The notes under the pieces were generated by a model. The model did no database searches. It had not been told where the DNA came from and saw nothing but the letters and a program-made list of their open reading frames with translations. From Perca fluviatilis (lineage: Eukaryota > Chordata > Actinopteri > Perciformes > Percidae), in contig NC_053129.1 of assembly GCF_010015445.1 (NCBI RefSeq), positions 18,566,749-18,630,748 of the forward strand: a DNA stretch of 64,000 nucleotides, read 5' to 3'. This document shows, in pieces, positions 23,820-63,160 of the stretch (its first letter is position 1; each line of letters starts with the position of its first letter). Both the position numbers and the translations under genes were made by a program.

Positions 23820-24075
23820 TCTCAGTCTGAACCTAACGATTATTGTTGCCGCAGCATACTGGAGGGCAGACCTTATTAGTGATGTGCTAATGTGACATTA
23901 ATTGCTTTTACTTTTTCACTCCATTAAGAGGCTGCTATCTGTTCCAGGAGCCTGGCCAGATGGTTTATCGGCTCTGCTCTGGCAGCGGTGTTGCTAATGG
24001 ACTAGAGCGCAGAGCTGTAAAATAACGGCAGCAACAGGCGACCACGAGAAATGCCCATAATTGAACGGCAAGTGT
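23820..24075. promoter_or_regulatory. Possible conserved non-coding element
   Basis: A long complex stretch with ATTAGTGATGTGCTAATGTG, GACATTAATTGC and CCATAATTGAACGG words and no frame. Enhancer-like by texture only. Confidence 0.28.
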
Positions 24076-25670
24076 GGAGGTACAGAGCACCTGTCACATT
24101 GTGAGAAGCAAGACAATTGATTTAAAAACTGTTTGATATCATCTTTCACTCAAATATTTACCTGACAAAAGTCGAATTTGGAGGGGAAAGAAATTAAACC
24201 ATTGACCTCAAATAGCCTACATCAAGTCTTTGTTTAGAGTATTTTTAAGCTTTTGTTGAAGAGCAGTGACAAGTCTGCATTCACAATATTGGCAGCCATT
24301 GACTATATGCTGAAAATAAGGCAGCCGCATTGAGCAGTAAAGCCAAGAGCAGGGTCAAATGCTAAATAAGAAGAAACTGGCACTGGAGACACCCAGGGGA
24401 ATCCTCCTCCTCTGTGTCCTTATTCTCCTTCTTCTCCGTCCTACTCTCCCATCCACCACCCCTCCACCTCTCCCCTACCTTGATGCCAAACCTCCATGAC
24501 CTAGGCCAAGATCAATAGCACAGTTTAAAGAGGATGGACTGCGTAAACAGAGACGATAGATCCTGCCGATGAGGATGCCTTGACCACTGATGGCCTCTGA
24601 CTGGTGCGGTAGCATTTGATCAAGTCTAACATTGATGGCTGTCAATACATCTGGCAACAGAGAGGTTTGGACCCTGTCAGCGGGACATCAGAAATGTGAA
24701 ATGTATAGGGGTTGGGTCCAAAGATGAGTGGTCAGTGAAGGATGAATAGGGCCATTAGGGATCTGGTGTTGCAGGCAGGTATTGGCAAATGGGCATCCAA
24801 TAACAGCATCCCGTGGGTGTCCAGTGTGCAGATTCACCTTGTCCAGTTCAAAGTGACTGAAGCACACATGCGTCAATTGTCAGGATTTGCTGCTTTTCTA
24901 TATTTAATATTATTTTAAATTGAATATCTTTGGGTTATAGACAAAACAAGACATTTGAAGACATCACTTGGGTTTTAGGAAACTGCGGTAGGCATTTTTT
25001 ACTATTTGTCTTTACATTTTATTGCAGAATTGCACAAAAAGAAGTGAATAAAAACACATTTAATCAGCAGCAAATTGTCCATTTCATAGATGCAGACTAA
25101 AGATTTTAATGAGTGTATTAATTAATATCAGGTAAACCTGGATGGCATTCATTTTGTGATTTATTATAAATAAAACATTTTACTGCATCTTTGAAAACTT
25201 GCATTACCATACCTCAGGCATCAACTTTTTGCATACAATATTACTCTTTTCCGCTGTGTTAATGGGCCATGTTGTATGAGTGTAATATAGTGACAGCAAA
25301 TCCGTCAGACTCACAATAAAAAAGTTATAATCAAGATCAAATACAATATAGAGTTATACATTACATTACTCCTGTAATGTAAACATAATCTCAAAGCCTT
25401 AATATATTTGCATCTGTAGTATAGATCAGTCTTTTTAAAGTTTCCAACAAGCCCCATATATAGAGGCTGCAAGGTGCAAATGTAAATGTAAGATGAGGAA
25501 AGAGATCTACATGACGCAAACCTAGAAGTGTATTTTCATGGTTGCGTTTTTAAAATATTTTTTCACAAGACTTGTCCATTGCATTGTTTAGAATGCTTGT
25601 GAAACATACACACAAAAAATACATATGATGTAAATTAATTTTTCTTTGCTAAAATAAAAGTCTGTGAACT
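24076..25670. other. Intergenic, no gene seen
   Basis: No exon, RNA gene or clear element recognised. The composition becomes strongly AT-rich after 24890. Confidence 0.5.
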
Positions 25671-26205
25671 TTAAAGACTACTCCACTGATTTAGCATAGC
25701 ACTCTTATAACATTGTTGGAATTATGCTGGATAGTTTATTAAAAAAGTATCAAAATGAATGCAGCAGAAACAAAGATATCTTCTTTTTTTCCGCACAGTA
25801 TTCTTCCTTGTCAAAACCTATAGTGTGCCTGCTCTGTGGGCCGCACAGTGCGGAAGTAGTGCCGATCATCGGGGTAATTTTTGGCTCCATGAAGGCTTCA
25901 TGCGCCCCTGAGCAACTCTCATAAGAATGAACGGGGCTCCGCCTCGAATGCTGTATCCAGTTCTTAAAATGTATCCATGGTCAAAACCTAGTACCTACAT
26001 TACCCACAATGGTCTGGTAAGCTTACTCCCCTAAATCTTTTTAATTTTTAAAGGTTTTAAAGGTATTTTCTCCTTTTGAAATTTTCGTTTGACGCTGGGG
26101 GAGGAGGGGCCAGAGGAGACGACTCTTTTCAGTATTTTGAATTTGGACTACAGTAACCACTTTAAACACTAGCTGTCAGTATTACACATTGGACCTTTAA
26201 ACTAG
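25670..26205. repeat. Probable dispersed fish repeat (MITE-like)
   Basis: The segment starts with CTTTAAAGACTACTCCACTG and ends with TTACACATTGGACCTTTAAA. These end words recur in fish dispersed repeats, and a TTTAAAG / CTTTAAA pair is inverted at the ends. No transposase is present. The boundaries and family are approximate. Confidence 0.45.
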
Positions 26206-27470
26206 TATTCAACCCTAAGTGTCCCTAACTCAAGTGACATCACTTGAGGCAATTAAAAAAATTGCAAACAGACTTTGTTGTGTGAAACTGGTGGAGTTCC
26301 TCTTTTGTTTCGCTGGCAATAATTCCCTACACATGAAAGGATGGACTGAATATAATTGAAGCTACATACAAAAAAAAAATGCTGACCCAATACATTGATT
26401 GAATAGGTGAAGTCATGGTGTAATCCATTCCTGCAGCGTAACTATGAGTAAGATTTATATGTTTTTTGAATGTGAAAACCAACCTATTTTACACTTTTGT
26501 ATAGACCACATGAGCAGATAGCATCTTGCCATAAGTAAATATTTCTTCAGCGAAAACAAAAACATTACTCACCTACATTAACACAGCATGCATATCAAAC
26601 CTTACACTGTGTAAATGCAGAATGTGTTTGTGTGTGTCATAATTCTGCTTATCTCACATGTGTGACAGCTCACATTTTAGTATATAAACCAGCCCATTAC
26701 CGCCTCTGTAAGTTATATGCAACAACACAATCTGTTGAACCTGAGCCAGCCAGTTGCTCATATTAATCAAATAGCCCACTTCCCTTTATGACACAAAGCA
26801 AATAGTCATAAATGCTCTTATCTGTCTTTATAATAGTGTGGATGTTACAATCAGATTCATGGTGCCATAAACTATTACATTTTATCTTTATCATATCGAA
26901 CAATCACTTCTTTCTCATGAGCATCGTTTATAACCGCCGGACAGCTTGTTGCGTAATGAAATTCAAAGCAGTATATCGGCTAGAGAGATCTCACACTCTG
27001 TTTACTTATATCTACATATATTTATGCGGATTTTGTTTTTCCACAACAGGCAAACAGGCATGATGAATGAATTGCTGCGGTCCCACCGGGACATGTGGCT
27101 CCCTGCAGAACTGATCTGTGGTCAGGCAACTTCCAGTTTCACTGTAAAATCTGGAGTGGAGCCTCTTCATCATGTCAACATGTTGTACTGACAAACACTG
27201 ACTAATCTTTTGATCACAGTAATGTGTGGACAACATTTGGCAAAGGCATTAGTTTTAATCACAATATACTGAAAGAAAATTATATGAATTGTATTTTAAT
27301 ATTAACAGCCAAAACTTCCAAAACATATTTCACCAATATATCAGTCAACAGGGAAATTTAAACGATAGCTATAGAGTCAAATGTCAGTAAACAGTTGATT
27401 GTTTATCAATCAGGTATGTTTTCATTCTGTGAAAGACGCTGCAGCATTCTTCACAATCAAATGTGAGAAA
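26206..27470. other. Intergenic, no gene seen
   Basis: AT-rich sequence without recognisable features. Confidence 0.5.
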
Positions 27471-27479
27471 AAATTTCCG

Positions 27480-27800
27480 ACCTCTGCTTTGTATACTCCC
27501 CCTTTAATTTGGAGTGCTTTGATTAATCAATTAATATTCCTTTCTCAAGGTCTTTTTATAAACCTCATCATTAATAAAAGCAGACATTCAATTAGCAGCC
27601 AAATCTTGATTGCCAATTTTGTCATAACAGTCTCCCTTTCAATGTTTTTTTTTTTGTGGTTCGTTATAGTTGGGAGTATGGTGTGGGTAGGAAGAATTAA
27701 CTAATTTCATTAATCTAATTGTCATCACTTTCAACCATCCCACTAATAAGTAAAAATTAATATGATTAATCAATTTGACGACATAAACTCATTCAATTAC
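27480..27800. promoter_or_regulatory. Possible conserved non-coding element
   Basis: Many paired ATTA cores (TTGATTAATCAATTAATATT, CATCATTAATAAAAGC, CAATTAGCAGCC, TTAATCAATTTGACG) in complex sequence. The most enhancer-like stretch of the intergenic region by eye, though conservation is untested. Confidence 0.3.
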
Positions 27801-29230
27801 AGTTTTTCAAAGGCAAGTGGGTGTGTTGGGGTGATAGGGAGGTGGGCAGCTGAGCAGCTTGCTCTGTAAGGAACCCAGCCCACAAAATTGAAGTCAAGTC
27901 AGGCAATTAGTCATTGTGAATGATAAATAAATGGTGATGAATAATGGCGTGCAGATAACTGCAGTCTTATTTGATTCAGGGAAATTTGGTCCTTTTTATG
28001 TCAAAAAATAACGACACTATATAGAACGTAGATTATTGCCTGTTTTAGTATTTTAGACCAGAACGTGTCCATTTTCTTTTACCCCCAAACTAATCTGCAT
28101 TCAGTATCGGGACCATGGCGGGACAAAAGAATGTTGTTTTTAGATCTGATTTAATGCAGAAATGTCTAACTCTATTTACAAAAAATGCACCGATTACAAC
28201 TGAGAAACTTTTACTAGATTCACTTTTTCATTTTCTTCCCTTATTTTCTAAGCCACCATTGGAGTTAGGCATGAACCTCTCCCTAAGAACCACAGGCTGC
28301 ACAATATACAGTAAACTATAAGAAAGATTAAATGCAAACAGTATTGTTATGCCACATTTGCAGGTCTATTTGTCTTTCCTCTTTGATAGGAGTGAAGATT
28401 ACTGCTATTTATGTACTATGTCATGCATGTATTATATTATACTGCATTGTTTTACTTGGAGTCCAAGTAAGGAAGTTATTGAAGGTAAAGGTGATCCCCA
28501 AAAAACTGTCAGCTTCATGTTTTTCCATATTTTATCCATGAAACAAAAGACGTATAACTTTGAATTAGAAGTGGGCAATATGGATAATATCTTCTACATA
28601 ATCCAGTAAATTCAATATCTGACAAATAAATGATGATGCAAAATCATGTCAATATGGATATTCATATAAGAAATCATATGACACAATGTTTAAACGCAAC
28701 CAGAGAAAAGGATGTACCACAGCATAAGCGGTATGGAAAAATCTCTGTTACAGATCACTGTCATACAGCACAATCCTACTTTTAATGTAATAGGCCTTTT
28801 TCACAGCACATATTTTGACTTATAGAAAAGATGTTGCTTATAACAGTAACAATGGCTCGGCTATTCGAGTGTCCCAGTAAGCCATGACAATGTGAAAGTG
28901 AGCCAGCATGCACAATACCAGGACCCTGAAACTGAAGCAGCTACATGGAATTCAGCCACCATTACTTTTCTTATTTATTATGTACTTATCTGTCATTTTT
29001 CATTGTGACATGTCAAGATGTCTTCTATGACGAAGGCCTATTATAAAGAGCACAAAAAAAAACAATTAAAATCAAATTGTTGTTATGTTAAACCAACCCC
29101 CCCTCTACTACATCTTTAACATAACATACCAGCGTTTTCAAGGTCATTTATTTCGATGATTTTCTCTTTGTGTTCCTCACTGTAGTCGTAATTCATATTA
29201 GTTAAGATACAAATAGTATGAACCGCTGTA
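27801..29230. other. Intergenic, no gene seen
   Basis: Only short open frames of no family resemblance. No repeat with recognisable ends. Confidence 0.5.
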
Positions 29231-29239
29231 TATTAACGA

Positions 29240-29730
29240 CTCCAGATTTACATGGAGCAGCTGCTTGGATTTGATTTGTATATTTCAGATCTACTGTGCT
29301 GAGAGGAAGATGTGCTGGCGCAGCGGTTTGGGGTGATGCCCTTTAATGCGCTCTATCTTATCAGCCCAGCATCACCCCTATTCAAACCAGTGTCTGATTG
29401 AGCAGCGGGATGTTGTTTAGGTCTTACATTGGGAACAGTTTATAGAGGCACCGTCTCTAATTTGTGAAGTGAGGTATTATAGAGGAGACAATTAGACCGA
29501 GGTTCGATTGGTGTATAGAGGCTTGGATGCTGACAGTCAAGAGAAGGCTTTCAAATGTCATACCAATTAATCTATCCAGCCATCAAACAATATTCTGGAA
29601 ACAAAGTCAGGGGGGCGATCAATCCGCATCACTTTTCTCCTCACCGGGTTATGGGAAAATTGATTTGTCAAACAAAGCATTTTGGAAGCAGTGCATGGAC
29701 TTGTTCGGGATCCATTAGCTTCCATTGAGC
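29240..29730. promoter_or_regulatory. Possible conserved non-coding element with hairpin
   Basis: Complex non-coding sequence containing an imperfect hairpin (29325-29388). The left arm GGTTTGGGGTGATGC pairs with GCATCACCCC and, after a 4-nt bulge, CAAACC. No coding frame was found. It could be an enhancer or a structured RNA. Confidence 0.28.
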
Positions 29731-30189
29731 ATTTTGTTTAACATAGGATTTTCATCACAGAGAAAATGCAATGTCCTCAATACTGTGAGCTACAACTATA
29801 CGATTTCTGATTTCTTTGTTCTTGCTTAGAAAGCTTCAGAAACTGCTGATGAAGATTGAAAAGGGCTAACTTCTAATGCATAAAAAAACACTTAAAATTG
29901 TATTGTTATAATACACTACACAAATGAACAGTATAACAAACAGTCCCCTCGCAGGCATTAGTCCCCAGTATCAGTATTATTGTACACTGTGGGGCTATCC
30001 TGCCATCCTATACAGCGTGGCTGCCCTAAGCTGTATCATGAATTCCCTGCGCAGTGTTTTGTTCTAAGACAGAACTGTATCACATTGTGCCCGTCATGCT
30101 GTTTTAGAGGGGAGAGAGCTTCCTCTATGGGATTTCTCCCAGCCCCATCCCCTGATAATGTATCTCTCCCTAAAGGCTAGGCCTCCGTG

Positions 30190-31314
30190 ACCTTGTCTTA
30201 TTCATCGAGGGCATCTTATGGCAAAAGAACTGAATCCTGAATGGGCCATTTCCCCTCTTTTAACACCCCTTTAATGTCATCAGTGAAATATGAAGTCATT
30301 AGGCGATATTAAAACACTGCTGACAAACTAATTAACGGGAGACATTAAACAGGACTGGCTTGATTAATCCGCTTTAACGATTTTTTTTAAGTGGTTCTGG
30401 CCAAAATTAATACAGATTTACTGGTGATCTTAAGAAGAAAATACTTGTATGTGTATCAAACCTCAAGGGCAACCTAAAGTCACTAGTCTTTTACCTCCCA
30501 CTGCTCTCCCTCCCACCCTAACATCTCTGTTGTTAAACACAGTCTGAACTCACACAGTTGGTCTCTGACAACAAACTACTGTAGATCCTATGGACATGCA
30601 TGTTGTAAGCCTGCCCTAGAAGATTTTTCAGGCTATTTTGATGTATTGTTTAATATGGAATATATTGTAATCAGACTCAGAGTAGTTACATATATTATTG
30701 TTGTTTATTTAAATCATGTTATGTATAATTCAACCAACACAACACATTTCCGCCTTCATGAAAGGTATTTAGAGCTTAAAATTAGTTGGAATTAATATAG
30801 TATAGTATAATATATTAAGTAGTATTACTACTTTTGTTGTTGTTTCATATGAGGCATAGACCGGTTATTGAGTTTTTTTCTTTTCTTATTACAGCCAAAG
30901 GTTTCTTGTTAAGTAAACATTTCTATGTAAATGTCTCCCTCTTGTGGTAAAAGCACAGATCAATTTGCTTGGCATCATATATTTGCCGTTGGTAACCGTG
31001 AAAAGAGAGCATAGGCCTACTCAGAAATCACGTTTGAACACGTTTTGTGAAGAAAAAAAAAAAGTCATGTTTTGTGTGTTGCATCTTTTCACAGTATCAA
31101 TTTTTTTTTTCTGTCTAATCAATGGTAGGCTGTGCATGCATTTGGTGAGTTAAGTGTAAATACATTCATTGGTATAGTAAACACCGGACCCAAAACCTTT
31201 CTTTTTTAAATGCTTTATCGGACAACAAAGGTATGATCGATCTTTGGCATTATTTTATTATTAGTCTAGAAACAATGGACATCAAAGCTAAATACTACTA
31301 CTGCTAGCCTGATG

Positions 31315-31378
<64 letters not shown>

Positions 31379-31590
31379 ATTAGTTATGTTTGCTAACAAG
31401 TTTTCTCCCAAAACTTCATTAATCAAAAATAACCTAAATATATATTTTTACAGATCATCGCAACACAAGTGTTTACAATGTAAATAGGAGGCACAATCAA
31501 ATATTATTGAAGCAAATACAAAATCAAGAGGATAAGAACAGTGGGGTTTCTTTTAGAAAAATTGCATTTATGAATACAACTTTTTCACCA
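30190..31590. other. Intergenic upstream of ylpm1
   Basis: AT-rich DNA with a possible enhancer-like stretch at 30230-30400 (TTAGGCGATATTAAAAC, ACTAATTAACGGGAG) and an (ATA)n array at 31311-31376. No gene. Confidence 0.5.
31311..31376. repeat. (ATA)n microsatellite
   Basis: About 66 bp of uninterrupted TAA/ATA trinucleotides. Confidence 0.95.
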
Positions 31591-31594
31591 TAAG

Positions 31595-31974
31595 CGTTAC
31601 CGGAAGTGCTCGCCTGGTGACTTGTGATGTACTTCCGTCCTCAGTGTGAATCGCACCGTAGCATCAGCCGCTCAACGATATCAGCTTTTCTAAACGTTTA
31701 TTGTAACTTTTTTTCTATTTAAGGCTAGACGTGCACATTTCTTACTCTAACGGATAACCGTTTCTTGCTAACGTTTACAGAGTTGCTGTTTATATTCTTT
31801 GTTTAATGCGGCCTGGCCCAGTCGGGAAATGAAAATGTAGGCTTCATGGTAGAATGGTAACGTTAGCTTTTTTTTAGCCACTGAGGCCCGGCTCTATGTG
31901 AGTACAAAAGACCGTGTACACCGCCTCGGGGTTTTTTCAGAATCACATCAGAAACAGATTTCTGATTCTGAACA
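31595..31974 (+). promoter_or_regulatory. ylpm1: Probable ylpm1 promoter and 5' UTR
   Basis: Two ETS/GABP-type cores lie in opposite orientations, CCGGAAGT at 31600-31607 and ACTTCCG at 31631-31637, about 340-375 bp upstream of the ylpm1 start codon. No TATA box is placed suitably. This is the usual layout of a housekeeping promoter. The exact transcription start is unknown; a splice acceptor-like TTTTTTCAG at 31932-31940 leaves open a 5' UTR intron. Confidence 0.45.
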
Positions 31975-58766
<26,792 letters not shown>

Positions 58767-59974
58767 GTAGGACATGAAAAGCTTACATTTATAGCCACAT
58801 CGTTTTCAGAATCATTTCCACTTATTTGTATTCCCATCAACCACATAAGGCTTATTCAATCATTTAATTTATTATGTATTTATTATCATGTTTATGAGGA
58901 AGGACTAGAGCAGAACAGATAAAATATAAAGGAGCGAGATAGGGAATACTGTAGTGAATCTGTCCTAAAATGAAATGATAGCTGCAATAGTCCATTAACT
59001 AAAGGAGCATTTGCAAGGCTTCTAGTGTAGGTATTTAGTTGTCTTTTTGAGCATTTCCTCAGATTTCATTGTTAAATAGGTACATTGGAAATTATTTTTG
59101 TCATCACATCAAGAATTTTCAAAAGAAAGTTGAAGTTTTAAAATTCATATTGTTGCTAAAGTACCAACATTGGCAAAAGGGATCTTAAACTTTAACCTCC
59201 TCATTGTGGATGAGACTGGACCATTCTGCTTCGTATCCCTGATGATTTGTATTCACAAAAATGCAAAAACATTTTTTCAAAAGACAGAAATGTAATTTTA
59301 ATCAAAAAATCATGATTGAAAAAATGAAAAGGTGTCTATCTAATCAGTTTGAAAAGTAATGTTGTGCAAAACATTCTTATGAATAATACTTTTCAACACA
59401 AATTTCTGAGATTTTAAAGAAATAAATGAATGACATTCTTCTGCCAAATGAATTTTACAGAGGTAAATATTGCCTTTGACATGACTTGATTGTTTTTGGC
59501 CTCAGATTTTGATACATTTTCACATAATATCTAATTGTATCATTATTTAACCAGCTCTAAAAATGTTGTACAACTATTCTGGGGAAATATTAACCAACTA
59601 TAAAAAAAAATTACCTGAATATCAGAGTGACAGACTATCTAATATCCACTAGGTTTCAGTGAAAGATTCTTGAAAGCTGTAGAACTTACTGCTTGGTAAC
59701 AGATTTTGAAAGTTTTGAAATTTAAATGTTTCCTTTTGTACCTTCAGGGGATTGTCACCATATATATACAAAGCTTGTGATCAAACTGGACTGTGGGGCA
59801 AAAGTTTGAGAATTTGTGATTATGAAATTAATTTTATTAAGGAGGGGGAAAAAAGCAGCGGAAACAAAAAGCCACCGGCCTCGGATGCACAGTTGCCTAA
59901 TAATCAAATGCCTAACGACAAATCTGCTTTACCTTAAAGCGGCTATAATAGATAGTTTTATAATAACAATGTAT
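58767..59974 (+). other. ylpm1 intron after exon 17
   Basis: AT-rich intron sequence with no exon that fits phase 0 and the expected YLPM1 continuation. Confidence 0.55.
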
Positions 59975-59982
59975 CAAATGAC

Positions 59983-60951
59983 TAGGGTTGGGTACCGTTT
60001 GGATTTTTACGATTCCGATGCCGAACCGGTACTTTTAAAACGATTCCGATTCCTAAATAATTCCTAAACCAATTCTTGAAAAACTGAAAAATGACATAAA
60101 AGAAAGGCTTTTTATGGAGTTTTTTTTTTATTGAAAATTATTTAAATTTAACATTATATTAACGTTTTAAAGTACTTAAATATATAATGAGTAAACCTAA
60201 GTCACCTAACACACAACTACAATAATTTAACAAATAACAGTTACACTATTAACAAGTAACAACAAAATAAATGTTGTTGAGTTGGTATGCCAACCAGCTT
60301 CAAACTTTAGCAGTTCTTTTGCAGAAAAATGACCATATTTGCCTTCTCTGGCAAGATACTACACCTCTCCTGACTTATGGCATGTAGGCCTACTGCATAG
60401 GAGAAACTCTCTCAGACGGTGTCCAAGAGGTCTGTACACACCCAGGTATGAGTTTGAAAGGGCAGGCTACAGGGTCTTGTCTTGAACGATGGACTAGCAG
60501 AGTAAGTGTAATGTTTACTAGTGATCACGTGCAGTCAGTGAATTGTTAATATGCTTTTACGTCAGTTTTGGTGAGCCCAGAGGGAAAATATGCCATTTTA
60601 AAAGTAGCCTACATATACGGTAGCTAGCTAACGGTAGACTACAGAGAAAGTGTGATATTTTTACGTCCGTTTCAGAGCGTGTACAAAAAGCCGTCTATCA
60701 GCTGTGATAGTAGAGTGCATGTCGGGGAATAGCGCCGACAACGCTTCACACCGCGAAGCGGCACGTCGCACCACTCGGCAGAAAAGGGAGAAAGAAAAAA
60801 AGAGGCTGCCGCTGTCCGGAGCGACAGAGGGAAAATATTTCAGTCGGAACCGAAATGAGGAACCGAAATTCGCGTTCTAATCCGGTCCGAATACTACCGT
60901 TTGCGTAGGAACCGGTACCATAGTGGAACCGGGTTTCGGTACCCAACCCTA
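59983..60951. mobile_element. hAT-like non-autonomous element with perfect 8-bp duplication
   Basis: Flanked by CAAATGAC on both sides (59975-59982 and 60952-60959). Ends TAGGGTTGGGTACCG and (reverse complement) TAGGGTTGGGTACCG are perfect inverted repeats over 15 bp, continuing into CGGTTC-rich sub-terminal repeats. 969 bp, no transposase frame. Confidence 0.93.
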
Positions 60952-61145
60952 CAAATGACAATGGAAAACAATGTGAAAGGGATCGCTCATAATTATCATC
61001 CAAATCTGTAATTCCCCTCGGCTTTACAAAGCTTCATAGCCCGGCCCGCAGATCTACTGTTTTGGTTTACTCTCACTGCGCTCATAACCCACTGAATACT
61101 AACTGCTCAGCAGCAAACATCAGACACAGCTGGTGCCTAGCTAGT

Positions 61146-61720
61146 GGAGGTGTGACGAGATCTCGTCCCACAAGATCTCGCGACATTAAAATGTGACGAG
61201 ACTTCTTGTCGAGGTACAAATTGTCTCGCGATATCTGTCACAAGTGCAGAGCAGCCACCAGTAGATGAAGTCCGACCTGGTTGGTCTTATAATACATCTG
61301 GCTTTGAAGAGGAGTCTGGCTTGGACCTCTAAATTAGCATAGATGATCCCCGGCCCGTTTGCCAAAGTTGACTCGGAGTTCACTTTTGCAGAGTGGTAGG
61401 GGAGTTGCAATTGTACAAAGCTGCCAGTAAAACCCAGCAAACGTTAAGAGGGTAAAGGCTCTCTCTCGCGCGCGCCTGACACACACACACATGGACTGCA
61501 GCGTGCAGTTCAGTGTGGCGCTGACTTGCGCAGCTCGCTCTCTTTCTCTTTTTTTTTTTTTTAATGAGTCTGAAGCAGAAAGCAAAACCTATCTTTACTT
61601 TTAATGATATTAAACAAAGAGAAATCTTCTCCCATCAGCCTAAAATGGTCATGAATCAATACAAGAGCAGCCTACTTCCTTGTTTATTGCTGCAATGAAA
61701 CGCTTGGTTACATTGTAACC
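61146..61720. repeat. Probable dispersed DNA-element fragment
   Basis: GAGGTGTGACGAGATCTCG, then ATCTCGCGACATTAAAATG and GTCTCGCGATATCTGTCAC, resemble the terminus of a dispersed fish hAT-type repeat. The later part (TTACATTGTAACCTTGGTTC near 61710) looks like a separate repeat. Boundaries are uncertain. Confidence 0.4.
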
Positions 61721-62359
61721 TTGGTTCTCTGAGTAAAGACAATTTTTCCAGTTATATTTCTTAAAGTTTTCTTTAAAATAGTGTTAAAATATCGTCCTCC
61801 TGAACCAAGTCAACAAATTACAATTATTTATTTAAAAAAAACCTTAGTGATAATATCTTGTATAATCTTGTATACAAAGTTCTGATTTCTTTTTTGTTGT
61901 TGTCCATCTTCCTGGCAGCGTAGATAAACTATTGTGGCTGTAATCAAGAAAAAATTACAACAGAAGGAAGTTACAGACGTTAGACTGATTAGACTGATTA
62001 CAAATTATCCTCAAATTAACCCTGTAAGTGTCTTTATCTGAACTGTTGCTTTTATCAAGGGTTTCCAAACCCGGTTTTGTGGCCCCCAGTGAACTTCTCC
62101 TCAATTCTAACAAAATGTGTGAATAGAAAATTTATGTTCCTTGTTTGCAGAAAGACAAACATGAGATGAGCAAAATTTAATTATATAAAGCATGGCTCAT
62201 TTCAGTCACAACAATAAATATAGGTTACATTCTAAAGCTTTGCTTAAAGGAGGATTATGCTCTTCCTTATTTTCTGTCATAAATATAATGTTACGATTCA
62301 TATTAAATGTGGCCTAAGCTTAAAAAAATTAGGCAAATGTATATAGACCCAGAAATGCT

Positions 62360-62605
62360 AGTCTCTCATCGCCAGCACAATCTCCACAGAGCTGTGGAGT
62401 AAGGTCTGGCTACACCACACATACGTTCTAGGGTAGGAGAAAAAACAGTCTGGGTTGTGTAGCATTTTAAACCAATCACAATCGTCTTGGGCGGCGCTAA
62501 GCACCGGATGCAGCGACGGTGGCTCTGCAAAATGGTCTCGGGAAGGAACTTGTTTTGGTGGAACATTTGCACCACGCGAAAGAAAACGCCACATAAAATA
62601 TTAAA
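62360..62605. repeat. Dispersed repeat copy 2 (pair with 34245-34470)
   Basis: Colinear with 34245-34470; shares AGCTGTGGAGTAAGGTC, GGAAGGAACTTGTTTT and AGAAAACGCC. Slightly longer because of an insertion around CAATCACAATCGTCTTGGGC. Confidence 0.75.
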
Positions 62606-62689
62606 TCAAGTCAACTCTTCACACAATACATTAACATGAGCTATTCAAATTAGCTGGATACATGGTTAAATGTAATTTGCTCTTAACAG

Positions 62690-63160
62690 TGTATCAGTGT
62701 GTGTACTTCGTCCACAGCAATCCCCACCAATTTTCTTCAAAACTTGCCATTTTCAGCGTGTAGCTTGCTAGCTCGAAGTTTGTAGATTTTTCTTTTTCCC
62801 CAAATCGAACAGTTTGAGAACAGCAACACACAGAGAGCGGAAGGTGAGGGACATCGGGCACGTCCCTCACCTTCCGCTGTGTCGGGCAATAATCCTGAAA
62901 ATGTACTTCCGTTGATCCAGACTAAAGAAAGAAACACTGACCAATCAGAACAGACTGGCATTTTTTTGGGGGGGGGGGGCTTAAAGAGACAGACACTCCA
63001 ACAGAGTGTCTCGGACAGAGGATGAATACAGGTGCAGCAGCCATGGGCAGTTTGAGAAAAAGTGTTTTTTGAACATCAAAGCATGTTCTAGTAGAAGCAA
63101 AAAATCGAAGTATAGATCTGAAAATTTGCATAATATGTAACCTTAAAATCTCCAACAATA
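62690..63160. repeat. Probable MITE-like repeat with internal hairpin
   Basis: The segment ends AATTTGCATAATATGTAACC and has MITE-like composition. It contains a perfect inverted repeat with 17-bp arms (62836-62852 and 62862-62878) separated by 9 nt. Family unknown; boundaries approximate. Confidence 0.4.

Noticed and set aside
24361..24876. Short - strand frames around a pyrimidine-rich stretch
   Set aside because: 60 codons or so each, without homology or splice logic.
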